A stretch of DNA of 64,000 nt, taken from NCBI GenBank assembly GCA_033977485.1, contig CM066988.1, forward strand, positions 29,430,501 through 29,494,500, given 5' to 3'. Under the pieces are notes generated by a model. It was given only the letters and a program-made list of their open reading frames with translations. It was not told the origin of the DNA and searched no databases. Below are positions 47,120 to 58,823 of the stretch, one piece after another. The position numbers were made by a program, and so were the translations under genes. The stretch's first letter is position 1. Each line of letters begins with the position of its first letter. Source of the stretch: Hydrangea macrophylla (lineage: Eukaryota; Streptophyta; Magnoliopsida; Cornales; Hydrangeaceae).

Positions 47120-47256
47120 GGCAAACGAGGCGGGTGGCTGAAGTTTGCCCCTAGTTTAGGATATGTATAGTTGTGAGGCAAACGAGGTAGATGACCGACG
47201 TTTGCCCCTAGTTTAGAAGAGGTTCAGGCAAACGAGGTGAGTGGCCGAAGTTTGCC
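47120..47256. repeat. Three ~53 bp hairpin units GGCAAAC...GTTTGCC
   Basis: Each unit has GGCAAAC, about 16 nt (GAGG...GGCYGAA) and GTTTGCCCCTAG. Left arms start at 47120, 47177 and 47227. The right arm on the minus strand (GGGGCAAAC) repeats the core of the terminal PPT at 41067-41082. Confidence 0.8.
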
Positions 47257-47473
47257 CCTAGTGTGGAGGGTGATTTCTGGGTTGTGGTAAGGACCGCGAC
47301 TTTATTCTCTCAAATGCTCATAATTTTGCCTAGGCACCAGTTAGGTGACCCAACGAGCTCTTTTCTCTCTTTTGTTATTGCTCACTTTGGATTTAGCTCT
47401 AATTTTTGCCTAGGCATCCTTTCGGATTTTCGACCTAGCGAGCCATCCTTTTTTTTTTTTTTTTTAAAGTCTG

Positions 47474-47619
47474 CCTACGTACCCCCAAGTGGGGATCAGG
47501 CCTAACGTAGTTCGGGACAAAGTTTTGAAAGAAAAGGGGTTGATTTTTTTTAGGTAGGTGGGTGACCGAACCGATGTGGTTGTCTACGTATCCCCGAGTA
47601 GGAATTAGGTCGAGCGTAG
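47474..47619. repeat. Two copies of a CTACGTA...ACGTAG stem-loop-type motif
   Basis: Copies are at 47474-47510 and 47582-47619, with a third at 41231-41266. Each is about 37 nt with CTACGTA at one end and (A/G)CGTAG at the other, and a CCCC/GGG core. Spacing and internal letters vary while the arms persist. Confidence 0.65.
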
Positions 47620-47659
47620 TTCAAGGCTATGGTCAGAAAGAAGTGGGTTAGGGGAATGG

Positions 47660-48646
47660 TCAAGCATAGTACTTTTTGAGGCGGTCCATGTTGATTGGTT
47701 CTTTGAATTCGACACCATCGAGGTCCATGAGATAAGTCGCTCCTCCGGAAAGAATGGTCTTGACGATGTAAGGGCCTACCCATTTAGGTTTAAACTTCCC
47801 ACAGGGATCAAAGATCGGAGCTCGCAATTCCTTAAGGAGAAGGTCGCCCTTGACAATCTTCCTCGGACGAACCCTTTTGTTGAAAGCACGGGCTATCCTC
47901 TTATGATAGATTCAGACATGGTCAACTGCCGCTAGGAGCTTTTCATCTATGAGAGCCAATTCTTCGTATCTTTCTCTCACCCAATCTAATTCCGAAATTT
48001 CACATTCTGCCATCACGCGCAGGGACGGTAGTTCTATCTCGACTGGAAGTACCGCTTCCATCCCATACACTAGTGAGTAAGGAGTTGCTCCTGTGGACGT
48101 CCTTATCGATGTTCTGTATCCCCAAAGTGCGAATGGTAGCTTTTCATGCCAGTCTTTATAGGTGTCGGCTGATTTCTGCAGTATGGCCTTGACATTTTTA
48201 TTTACAGCTTCGACTGCCCCATTAGTCTGTGGTCTGTACGGTGATGACTTGTGATAAGTGATTTTGTATTCTTCGAACAGATCCCTGAATTCCGCTTTGA
48301 AATGACTCCCGTTGTCCAAAATGATCTCATGGGGGACTCCATAACGGCAGATGAGATTTCTCTTGATTAATTTGGCCACTTCCTTGGCCCCTAACTTGCT
48401 GTAAGATGCGGCTTCTACCCATTTCGTGAAGTAGTCAATGGCCACCAAAATGTATCGATTTCCATTCGAGGCTTTCCGAATGATTTCTCCGATGATATCG
48501 ATTCCCCAGGTTGAGAATGGCCAAAGTGAAGTCATGCTGTATAGAAGGGATTGTGGTACATGCATCATGTTTGCATGGATCTGGCACTTGTAACACCGTC
48601 TTACGTATTCGCAACAATCTTTCTCCAAAGTTGTCCAGTAGTACCC
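47660..48646 (-). pseudogene. Integrase of the Tat element
   Basis: On the minus strand the zinc module shows YVRRCYKCQIHANMMH. The catalytic blocks are WGIDIIGEI, ILDNGSHF and RPQTNGAVEAVNK (D, D, E). The tail has RPRKIVKGD, KWVGPYIVK and MDRLKKYYA, ending at TGA 47660-47662. One in-frame TGA at 47909-47911 interrupts it. There is no chromodomain, as expected for Tat. The enzyme would insert element DNA. Confidence 0.87.
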
Positions 48647-49440
48647 TTATCTTATGATTTTCTTGGCCAACATGTGACCGTTCATGTGCGGACCGCATAC
48701 CCCCTTGTGTATTTCCTCCATCATTCTTCTAGAGCTCTTTCCAAACAAGCAAGTTAGGTTGTGACCGTTGTATCCTTTCTTCAGCAGTTTCCAATCGCAA
48801 ATGACGAATTGCGCTGCGAATCTTCGAATGGCCCTTTTGTCTTTCTCGGTAGACTCTTGGGGGTATGTCTCTTTTTCTATGAAATCGCAGACATCCTGAT
48901 ACCATGGTGTTTCATTCTCTTCTTCTTCGATTGTGGCGATTATGTTGAACGAAGGCTCGTACCTCTGCTCAATTACCAAAGGCATCATCTTGACTCCCAC
49001 AGGAATCTTGATCATGGAGGCTAAGGTAGCCAATGAATCTGCTAGCTGATTCTCTTCCCTGGGCAAGTAGAGGAATGTGATGTTCTTGAACTGCCTCTTG
49101 AGTTGGTCGAGATGATCATGATAGTGCTTCAACCTTTCTTCTTTTACTTTCCATTCTCCTCTAGCATGTGATATGATGAGGTTTGAATCCCCGAAGACAT
49201 CCAACTTCCGGACCTTCAGCTCTATGGCTGCTTCCATTCCCAGAATGCACGCTTCGTATTCCGCAGTGTTGTTGGTGGAGTTATAATTGAGTTTGACCGC
49301 CAGTGGAGTGTGGTCCCTACTAGGTGACACTAGAATCATTCCTACTCCGTATCCTTTCATGTTGGCTGCTCCATCAAAGTACAACTTCCACTGTTCTTCC
49401 TTGATTTCCATGATATTTTCATCCGGAAATGGAAAGTCCC
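48647..49440 (-). pseudogene. Archaeal-type second RNase H of the Tat element
   Basis: This extra RNase H is the hallmark of the Tat lineage. On the minus strand WKLYFDGAANMKGYG, NNTAEYEACILGMEAAI, LDVFGDSNLII and ENQLADSLATLAS supply the D-E-D-D catalytic pattern (about 49010-49400). It sits between the degenerate first RNase H and integrase. Following text (WYQDVCDFIEKETYP, FVICDWKLLKKGYN) is the usual linker to the integrase. This section keeps one open frame. Confidence 0.87.
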
Positions 49441-50709
49441 CACTTTCTTTGGAGTCAACGGCATGTTCTGCGAGATGCTCAGCTACGATTTTCCCTTTTA
49501 CCGATTTGCTTGTAACGTACTTGATATCGAATTCAGATAGTAGGAGTAACAAACGGGATATACGACCGGTCAAGGCGGGTTTTCGAGGAGGTATTTTAGA
49601 GGATCCATGTGGGATATGAGCACAACCGGGAAGGCCAGCATATAGTGCCTCCGTCGGCGAGTGCACTAAACCAAGGTCCAACATGTTTTTTCGAGGGTAG
49701 AGTAGTTGAGCTCATACCCAATCATCCTCTTGCTGAGGTAGTATATGGCTTTTTCGGAGTGGTTTTCCTCTCCTTCCTGGGCTAGCATGCAACCCATGGC
49801 ATTTTCAGAGACAGATAGGTAAAGAAATAAGGGCTTATGAGGAGTGGGTGGTGAGAGGACAGGCGGTTTCTGAAGGTAGGCTTTTATTTTGTCGAAAGCG
49901 GCTTGGCATTGGTCATCCCATTGGAACTTTTCCCCTTTTCTCAGCAATCGAAACAAGGGATCGCATGTAGTTGTGAGCTTGGAAATGAAGCGGCTGATAA
50001 ATTGGATTCTTCCGAGGAACCCCCTTACTTCTTTTTCATTCCGTGGTGGTGTCATTTCTAGGATTGCCTTGATCTTAGAGGGATCCACCTCTATCCCCCT
50101 TTGTGTGATAAGAAAACCCAGGAGTTTACTGGAGGTCACACCGAAAGTGCATTTCTTTGGATTTAACCTCATCTTGTATTTGCGCAACCTTTCGAAAAAC
50201 TTTTCCAGCACTACCAGGTGTCCTTCTCTGTCCCTGGATTTCACGATCTTGTCATCTACGTACACTTCTACTTCCTTGTGGATCATGTCATGCAGCAGAA
50301 TGGTGGCAGCTCTTTGGTAGGTTGCTCCAGCATTCTTGAGTCCGAAAGGCATTACTCTATAACAGCAGGTCCCCCAAGGGGTGGTGAATGTCGTCTTTTC
50401 CCGATCTATGGGTGCCATTAGAATCTGGTTGTACCCTGAGAAGCCATCCATGAATGAAAGTAGCTCATGTCCTACGGTGTTATCTACCAAAACATCAATA
50501 TGGGGAAGCGGGAAGTCATCTTTGGGACTGGCTTTGTTTAGATCACGGAAGTTAGCGCACACACGAACTTTTCCATCCTTCTTCGGGACTGGCACGATAT
50601 TGGCAACCCATTTCGAATATTCGGTGACAGTGATGAACCCTGCCTTGAACTGCTTCTCCACTTCTTCTTTAACCTTGAGTGCCCATTCCGGCCTCATGCG
50701 CCTCAGTTT
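49441..50709 (-). pseudogene. RT and degenerate first RNase H of the Tat element
   Basis: On the minus strand RT runs from MRPEWALKVKEEVEKQ through VCANFRDLNKASPKDDFPLP, FMDGFSGYNQI and MPFGLKNAGATYQR to catalytic YVDDKIVKS. The connection with FLGRIQFISRFI follows. RNase H begins LYLSVSENAMGCMLAQ, where the catalytic Asp of other families is absent, as is usual in Tat. A shift near 49650-49690 breaks the RNase H. An in-frame TAG (50707-50709) separates RT from the upstream frame. Confidence 0.87.
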
Positions 50710-52420
50710 CTACTTGACAGGTTTTGAGTTGGGGAGAAGGGGAATATGATGTTGGACAATGTCGGGATCGACCCCAGGCATATCCTCGTAAGACCAAGCG
50801 AAAACATCTTTGAATTCTTTTAGCAAGAGGGTTAATTTTTCTTTTTCTTCTTTATTAAGAGTTGAGCCAATTTGCATAATTTGGGGATTATCTATTTCAC
50901 CTAGGTTAACCGATAAAGTATCCTCGATTATTTCATAAGCATGTGGTTTTTCAATTAGTTGCTTAAGTTCTATTGGGAGATCCTTGGAGGGATCTGTGCA
51001 TTCACAAGTGTTAGACACAGAGGAGTAAGCAGAATTGTCTTTCATTCCATTCATGACAAGTGAAGTGATTATATTGGACAGTGGTTGGCTTACAGCAGCC
51101 GACACTGGTACAGACTCGATAATTGGCAGTACAGACTCTGGGGGAACAGGGGATTGGGAGACACAGACAAATGACTCTACAGCCTGGTTGCTCAGACCCT
51201 CCTCAGTTGGCTTGATCTGATCATCTTGGCTCTTGGCCCTCTTTTCTTCCTTCTTCTCAGCGGATTCTTCCCATATTTTCTTGATGGCTTCAGTGTCCAG
51301 GTATTTCAACCAGTCTTCCTCCGGGGTCTTCTCAACTTCTTCAGGATAGAACGGATCTTGATACGGGGGCCTTTCGCAGTCAGCGAAGATTTCAAGCCCG
51401 GGGTGCCTTTTCCCAGTGGTTTGATGGATCCAGGGTTCAGGGAATCCGAAGTAGGGGAAATCATCCCCTTCTTTGATGAATTGTCCATTCAAGGTTTTGC
51501 GGTATAGTGGGAGACCCCTTACCCTTTCTTCCATGGCCTTTGTAGCTCGACGTCTTCTTCAGTGGGCTTGTACCCCTACCCAAAAGTGCCTTGTTGCCCT
51601 TTGATCTGAGGGAACTCACGAATCCCTTGCTGGTGTCGGCCCAATCCCATTCCGGGGAAGTAGTTCATCTTGCGGACAATGTTGACAACTGCGGAGTGGA
51701 CCTCGGGGAACCTATCTTCGTCATTGATCATGTGGACTCGTTCCATGAAGAATCCTCCAATTTCTCCTTCTTCTAGCTCAGGTATTTGGATTTCGAAGAT
51801 GGGAGCGTAGTTTAGGAAAGCTTCATTGCCCAGCTGTTGCCATGTATGATTTTCACTTCCTTCTCATGAACGTACTTGATCATTTGATGCACAGTGGATG
51901 ATACGGCTTTGTTGATGTGCAGCCAGGGCCTTCCAATCAACAAGTTGAACGAAGCAGGTATGTCCATGACTTGAAAGACTTTAGTGCTTTCCAAAGATCC
52001 TACCCGGATTCGTAGAGACACAGTTCCCATCACATTCCTCTTAGTGTTATCGTAGGCCCTCACGGATTGCACAGATGGCGTGATGTCAAGGACATCAACC
52101 CCCAAGGCGGTGGTAGTCCTTAGGGAACAAACATTTAAGGAAAAACCTGTATTGACCAGACAAAATGGCACCTGCTGTCCCTTATACCCAACAGTGATGT
52201 ACAGTGCTTTATTATGTGCGGATCCTTCTGGTGGTAGGTCCTCATCAGAAAATGTAATGATCGGGTTAGGGGTAAGTGCGCCCAAGAAAGCCACCATGTC
52301 CTCTGGTGCGGTGTCGATAGGGACTTCAATTCCAGCCAAGGCATTTAACACGGCTTGCCTATGTTTGCAGGACGTTACCATGATATCCCACATTGAGAGA
52401 TGTGCTTGGGTTTTCTTTAG
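50710..52420 (-). pseudogene. Protease and protease-RT linker of the Tat element
   Basis: The protease lies at about 51812-52390, with FCLVNTGFSLNVCS: the catalytic Asp of D-T-G is Asn here, so the enzyme would be dead even if made. FNLLIGRPWLH is the second conserved protease block. The long linker (50710-51534) is charged and ends EFKDVFAWSYEDMPGVDPDI, the usual entry to Tat RT. A TAA at 52418-52420 and a gap or shift between 51811 and 51534 break it. Confidence 0.82.
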
Positions 52421-54148
52421 CTATTTTATTAACTCATTGTCTTCTTTGATGATCTCATCCATCTTACCCTTCCCCTTGTCTTTGACTGGACCTTTCTCGG
52501 TTGCTTCGGTGGTAGGCTGTGGAGGCTGATAAAGACGGCCTGACCTGGTCAGATGATCAATCTCGGCAGGAGTAGGCCCTTCTACAGTCCCATCCTCTTT
52601 GAACCAATCACAATCCGTTCCCACAAATGGCTTTTCCGGGTCGCTCCAGATAGAAGCATCGCTCTCGTTGTTGGGATCATACCATTTGAGGTCTACAACC
52701 CCTAGATCATGCTCTTCCAGAAAGAACAAGTCTTGCTCATCGCCATTCTCCCCTTCAATCAGATGAATTCCCACAGAATCCGGGATGTCAATGAGGGGTA
52801 AGGGTTGTCCTAGGGGGGTGATATAGGTAACAGGGTTGAAGGATACAGGGTTGGACTCAATGAGGCTGACATTTTGGTGGTTTGGTAGGGGATTTTGAGT
52901 GATATGGGGCTGCTTCGGAGGCGGCTCAATGATATTCTGGTCAATGAGGTCTTGGATATCATGACGGAGGCGCATGCAATCATCAGTGTTGGAGCCTGGT
53001 GCTTGGTGGTAGGCTCATCGTTTGGACATATCGCAGTTAGGCGGGGGCGGGGTATTTCGAGGCTGGAGTAATTAGAGATGGCCCTTTTTGAGGAGGCGGT
53101 CTAAGGCTGAGGAGAGATAGATTTCTAACTTGGCGAAGTTGTGAGGGGGCTTTTTCTGGAAAGGGCGATTGGAGGGGTTTGCCTGGCTGGAGGGTTGGTA
53201 TGGCCTAGGAGGGTACGCCATGGGTTGGCTGCTAAGGGCATTGACATCCAGGGGATTCCGGGAGTAGTTGGGCCTTCTTGACTGACTCGGAGGTTCTTCC
53301 TTTTTGATCTTTCCTTCTCTGGTAGCGTCTTCAATTCGAGTTCAAACTTTAAACAACTCCTCAAAGGTGGAGATGGACTGGTAGAACAATTTTTCATGGT
53401 AGAGCGGCTGCAGATTCCGGATGAGCATCCTTACCTGTTTCTTTTCAATCGGCCGGTCGGTCATTTGGGCCACCTTGCTCTTCCATCTGCTCAGAAATGC
53501 AGTGAAGGATTCATTTTTGTTCTGCCAGGTCATTTCCAAATCCATGATAGTAACATCCAGCTCTTGATTATAGGAGTAATGATCGACGAAGACTCGAACA
53601 ATGTCTTCCCATGCTCGGGTTTTGGAGGCTTCTAAGGTTAGGAACCATGATAGTGCGGACTTTGCAAGAGTTTGTGGAAACAGCATCGCAATGTGCTCGT
53701 GGGTACAACCCATGGACTAGAAGGTACTCATGCACAGCTTCACTTGACTTTTTGGATTCCCGATTCCATTGAAACGATCGATGGCAGGCATCTTGAAGTT
53801 CTCTGGCAGTTTCAGTTTAACAGGCTCAAAAAGGCCTTCCAGGTCTAGCATGTAATCATCGACCCCCTTGTTTTTCCTTAGTACGCTCTCCAGCTTGTTA
53901 ACCTAATCCATTTTTTCTTGGAGCTTCTTTTCATATGCAATTGGTGGGACCCCCTGAAGCCAGTCTTCTTCTCCGTTATTCTCATGTAGGGGTGGTTCAA
54001 ACCCTGGTGGTGGAAACCCAGGCGGAGGTTGCGGCCGTTGTTGCTTCAATTCTTTTATGAACTTCAGAACTTGGGCTAGGCTGTCAGACTATTGGCTTAT
54101 AGTTGCTCCTAACTCGGTAACCTTGTTTTCTAGCTCTTCTTGATTCAT
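52421..54148 (-). pseudogene. Gag of the Tat element
   Basis: The inferred start is ATG 54146-54148 (MNQEELENKVTELG, a short coiled coil), then a Pro-rich stretch. The capsid part has SALSWFLTLEASK, WEDIVRVFVDHYSYN and NESFTAFLSRWKSKVAQM. A knuckle-like AYHQAPGSNTDDCMRLRHDI follows near 52960-53015. A TGA replaces the residue before AYHQ, where related gags have Cys. Other in-frame stops are near 54088, 53907, 53714 and 53341. It would form the particle shell. The same gag type is found in the remnant at 59551-60133. Confidence 0.82.
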
Positions 54149-55548
54149 GCTGAAGTAGGCGGTCAGGCTGATTCTGACCAAACGATTATCTGAACTCCTG
54201 ACCCACGACGAGGATCCCAACTATTGACTTTGGGAATCTATACTGACCTGACAGATTTCAAAAGAAAGGGTGTATCAGATCCTGATAGTGACGACTTTAG
54301 ACAGACAAAGACAGTGATGTGGACTGACTCAAGACAGTGCGTGCAGATTGATGGTGCATGCATGTGGGACAAGCATGCAGATGTAAGCCCTAATCTAAAT
54401 GATGTTCTTATTTCTAACAGATAGCAGTTAAACAAATAAAGTCCTAACCATATAGAGTGTGCCAATCTTACTTTCTAGTATGATCACTAAGGGATAATAG
54501 GGCTTTCCAAGTTTTTATGAAAGCTTCTAGGAGGGACTGGGCATTTCTGGGAAATTTGGGCAGAGTTTCTGAGAGAAACTGGTTAATACGGTTATATCTG
54601 AGACATCTGGGCAGAGTTTCTGGGAGAAACAGGTTAGTATGGTTATATCTGGGATATCTGGACAGAGTTTTTGGGAGAAACGGGTTAGTATGGTTATATC
54701 TGGGATATCTGGACAGAGTTTCTGGGAGAAACGGGTTAGTACGGTTATATCTGGGATATCTGGACAGAGTTTCTGGGAGAAACAGGTTAGTACGGTTATA
54801 TCTGGGATATCCAGACAGAGTTTGTGGGAGAAACGGGTTAGTACGGTTATATCTGGGATATCTAGACAGAGTTTCTAGGAGAAACGGGTTAGTACGGTTA
54901 TATCTGGGATATCTGGGCAGAGTTTCTGGGAGAAACTGGTTAATATGGTGATAGTGATCGTACTTTCTAGCAGGTTTTCATACTCCTATGTCTTAGGACC
55001 GACAAACAAGGTTTGAGGTGTATATCTTTGTGAGCATGGGGCAGACATCCTTGTCATGGTGCTTAGGCAGGTCAACTCAATGTGATCACATGTGAGTGAT
55101 TGCCTTGGGAATCATAAGAAAGAGGTTCTATTCTATGCCACATAAGCGTCTACACCGCTCAGGTAATCCCATCAGGGCATACAACAGTTATATCATATTG
55201 TCCTATTTGAAAAGATAAATCAACAGTCCTATGAAAGGTTCTACAGGAATCTATATGCAAAGGCTGGGTTTAGTCAAAGAGGGTCCGTTGACGAGAGTTC
55301 CAATATACCGTCAGGGAGACGGTACGGAGGTTTTTACTCTTTTTGATATACCTTGGAAGGTACAGTATCAATGGTGACTTGTGCCCTGGCACATCAAGAC
55401 CTGAACAATGCCAGCGCCGCGTTTCAGACACAGTCGGAGGGGGAAAATGCAAAGTGCAATCCGGTGAACCAGACACAGTAAAAAGATGATTTTAAGGGTG
55501 CTTCTTATGAGTCAAACCTCTGTATTATTTTGTTTTTGAAAATAAAAA
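54149..55548 (-). other. Untranslated leader of the Tat element
   Basis: The region between PBS and gag holds no convincing gene on the minus strand. It includes a 51 bp tandem array and an unremarkable stretch (54961-55548). Ogre-type elements often carry an ORF1 here; I do not see one. Confidence 0.55.
54550..54960. repeat. 51 bp tandem array, eight units
   Basis: Units start near 54559, 54610, 54661, 54712, 54763, 54814, 54865 and 54916. Each contains CAGAGTTTCTGGGAGAAAC, GGTTAGTA and GGTTATATCTGGGATATC. Since 51 is a multiple of three, frames stay open by chance: a plus-strand ORF (54517-54951) reads a 17-residue repeat. I do not call it a gene. Confidence 0.93.
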
Positions 55549-55566
55549 TCCCCAGCAGAGTCGCCA
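55549..55566 (-). promoter_or_regulatory. Primer-binding site of the Tat element
   Basis: On the minus strand TGGCGACTCTGCTGGGGA lies 3 bp after the 5' LTR. It has the form of an 18-nt tRNA complement; Arg-tRNA primers are reported for Ogre/Tat elements and I think this is that type, though I cannot check the tRNA. Confidence 0.75.
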
Positions 55567-55569
55567 GAT

Positions 55570-58500
55570 TGTGGACACCGGCATTTTGGGAGGGGCCCGC
55601 CTTTTAGGTTTGAAATTGTTTGATTTGAAAAGAGAGAAAAAATGGTAGGTCTGTTGAAAACAGATACAGAGTCGCCGCTTGGTCTTTAAGGAACCAAGAA
55701 ACCTAATTTGACTCACCTAAGCGGATAAGGCCACCGACCCTTCACAACCAAAGAACTTGGTTCGGGGTTTCGGTACGAGAGAGGAAGGAGCCTTTGTCGC
55801 GACTAAAACACCCTCAACTCGCCCCGTCTCTCGACGGGTCTCAATTAGCATCCAAATAATCATCTTATACTATGTATGGTTCGGCAATTAATACTATGAT
55901 AGTATATTACATCACATAAGAAACTTAAAATGGAAGATCTAAAGATAAAATATCATTCATAAAATCTAATTCAAATGTCATGCAATGTAAAGTGAAAGAT
56001 CATACAAATAAACCTAGGAAAAATTGTCTAATCATGTATCAAGTAATTAAGTTTCCTTAATCTAAAGGGGGACATGAATTGTTCTTAAAACAAATAAACA
56101 AAGAAATCAAAATATGCTTAGCAAGCTAGTATGATGCATGTTATTCTTTGAGGAAAGAAGATCTCTCAATCCCCGGGACGGATGAGAAAGGATGATTAGA
56201 TCGAGGGAAAACACGAACGTGTGATCATGATCATTCCTTATGATCTTCTTAGATTAGGAGTCACAAAAGCCTCAAATCTTTGCATGGATGCAATGTATGT
56301 ATCTAGAATGTGCCAAGGTTGTAGTGTGCTTTGTGTTCATGGATTCCTAGAATGACTTAGAAGCCTAGAATGTGTATGAATGAATGAATGAAATCAATAT
56401 GGGATATGTACAAATGTAGTATGAACTACTTCCTAAGATATGAACTAATTTGGAATGCATATAAGCATCAAATCAAAGAATGAAAGTTAAAATGTGCTTG
56501 CTGTGAATAGTGGACAGAACAGTAGCATGATGTAAAAATGGAAAAGAGGGGTTAGGAATGTTTTCAGTGCATGATTGTTTATGGGGATCTTCCTTATTGT
56601 GTCTAGAACACTACCCAAAAAGCCAATCTTGAATAACTATCACAATTCAGAGAAATTATATAACAATGAAGGTCATTCAGAAACAGAGTCCGTACTGTCA
56701 ACTGAAATGTTGAAAAATCTTAGAAAATATAAACAGATGATCTAGGGGCCCATTTTATATAGAACGTTCCCTAAGACATTGCAGTTTAAGGGAAAAATAA
56801 GTTGCGACCACCCCTTGTGGAAAAGTTTTCTGAAAAAGGAGTTGGAAGTTAACTAAGCTGCTGTGACAGCAGAGGCAGAATGTCTGGAAGGATTGTTTAG
56901 GTCCAAATGGACCACTTTCAAGTACTTCCAAGTCAAACTAAAAATTATGGGTGTTCTCCAATGAGTTAGGAAGACTTTCCAAGTGGCCTTGCATCCATAT
57001 GTTGAGTATTGAGTTCTAGAAAAATCTTTGAACTCAGATTACTCACTATTTTGAAAATTTTGGGAAAAACTAGAGTTTTTTTTCTTGAGATTAAAATGAG
57101 GGGGGTTTTAAGAGGGGTTTTGAAGTAGATATTTTGAAAGCATATTTTCAATACTCAATGAAGGTTATAGCCACTCAAAATGTCAACCTCAAACTCATCA
57201 TCAAGAACCTCCAAGATTGTTGGAGAGATTTATTTTGATTTTGAGCATAACTTCATGAATGCCTTGGAGGTATTGAAGTTATGATCATCATCTATCAAAC
57301 ATGTTTTTGAGGTCAAGAACTACTATCCATAAGGATTTACTCACCCCAAACTTCATGCATCATTTAGATGATGATGGAATAGTAAGTAAATAAAGAAAAT
57401 AAAAAAGAAATGAGATGAGAAGAGATGAACAGTATATAAGCAAACAAGCAAATAAATAGCAATCAATAGATGATATTCATGATGTATAGAACTTGTAGTT
57501 TGGTGTTTCACTCATATGTAATGACATTGGACATGGAAGAAGCTTCCACTCTCTTAAATGCTCACTAAAATGGTGGTTGGGTGTATTGAATGTTGAATTA
57601 AATGGGAGTAATGAAGTAAAAAACAAAGTTTAGAACTCACTTTTGTTTTGAAAATCAAAGAAGGAAGCTTTTTTTTCTCTCTATTCTAACCTTATCTCTA
57701 CAACTTTCTCTCCCAAACTTTTCTAAGCATTCATTTTTGACCCCCCCAAAATGAAGAGCAATGGGGGGTTTAAATAGGCCAACTTGGGGTGATTTTGGGG
57801 TTTTAGAAGTATTCCCATTGGCTCCAAACATCTGAAATCATAAAACTATGTCGTTTTGGTTTTTAATTAATTAAAATGGAACCCCAAAATTATTTACAAA
57901 AACACACTGTTCTGGTGGGGAGTGCCGCGGCGGCACTGCTCCTCCTTCGTCCAGATAATGCTGTTTAGGCCCCCTGAGGTTCCGGTATTCGCGAAAAAGC
58001 CCTATTTCGTCCGAAATTCACAGAAAATGCGTATGAACTCCAAACTGAGATTGTGATATACCGTTGGAAAGGTATTGGAGTCTACTTTACATAAACAATA
58101 GTTCGGGGATAGGTCACTTTGAAAAGTTTTGCGATATTTGTGATAAAAGCCGATTTGATCGCCTTTTTCGCCTTCAAAAATTCATAATAGACTCGTTTTA
58201 AATCCGAAAATTATGTGCGATATACCGTTAGAAAGCTATTGACCTCTAGTATCCATGAAAAATATTTGAAAATTATTATGGTGCCCCGGTTTTAAAGTCA
58301 AATTCTGATCAAACTAGTCAAACCTGGAATTCCCGAGAAGTCCTGGAAATCTCCGGGAGTTCCAAGGAGCTGACGTTTTTGCTCGATTTTCTTTTAGAAA
58401 TCATTTTAATACTTTTCTTGTGATCTAGAACGATTCTGGAAAATTCGGATGATTTCGGTCAAACTTGGTCAAACTTAGTCAAACTTGGTCAAACCTTGGT

Positions 58501-58823
58501 CAAACCTGGTCAAATCTTGGTCAAATCGGTCAATAGGGACTTTTCGGGAACTTCCGGGACTTCCGGGGGTCTCTGGGAGCTGATGATTTCATTCGATTTT
58601 ACTTTAAAACTCATTTTTTTACTTTTCTTACGACGTAGTATGTTTCTAGAACTTTGAGACCAAATCTGGGAGTTTTCGGGCTTTCAGGGGCATTTTGGTC
58701 ATTCTGAGCATTCTGAGAGATAGAGCTGACTTCCAAGAGTCCTTTTGAGTATTTTACAATCATTGTGAACCACCAAGCTATGGGTCTCCTAAATCTGATA
58801 GCCGACAAAATGGGGTGTCTACA
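55570..58823 (-). repeat. 5' LTR of the Tat element
   Basis: It pairs with 37798-41066. It runs from TGTGGACACCGG to GGGGTGTCTACA, so its ends are a better inverted repeat than those of the other copy. A TATA-like sequence is at 57769-57776. A single clean GTGCCGCGGCGGCAC palindrome lies at about 57922-57938, where the 3' LTR has an expanded version. Confidence 0.92.

Larger units (their letters stand above)
46841..47659 (-). other. Tat post-pol region with hairpins and stem-loops
   Basis: There is no gene. The stretch 47120-47256 has three hairpin-forming units (below). The stretch 47331-47450 has two CCTAGGCA...CTAGCGAG units like those at 36131-36227. Stem-loop-type motifs lie at 47474-47510 and 47582-47619. 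Confidence 0.6.
37798..58823 (-). mobile_element. Tat/Ogre-like element, 21 kb, minus strand, with two antisense genes
   Basis: LTRs lie at 37798-41066 and 55570-58823 (about 3.26 kb, roughly 3% different in the part compared). The flanks CAACT (37793-37797) and CAACC (58824-58828) are a target duplication with one transition. Minus-strand order is 5' LTR, Arg-type PBS, tandem-repeat leader, gag, protease, RT, degenerate RNase H, archaeal-type RNase H, integrase, long 3' region, PPT, 3' LTR. The second RNase H and large size mark the Tat lineage. The 3' region carries two plus-strand genes (43239-45501, 45843-46840). All genes have stops. Confidence 0.92.

Noticed and set aside
48086..50697. 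Many plus-strand ORFs over pol regions
   Set aside because: They mirror the minus-strand RT and integrase frames and have no motifs of their own.
54517..54951. 144-aa ORF with 17-residue repeats
   Set aside because: It is produced by the 51 bp tandem array, whose period keeps frames open. It is antisense to the element and has no start context or homologue I recognise.
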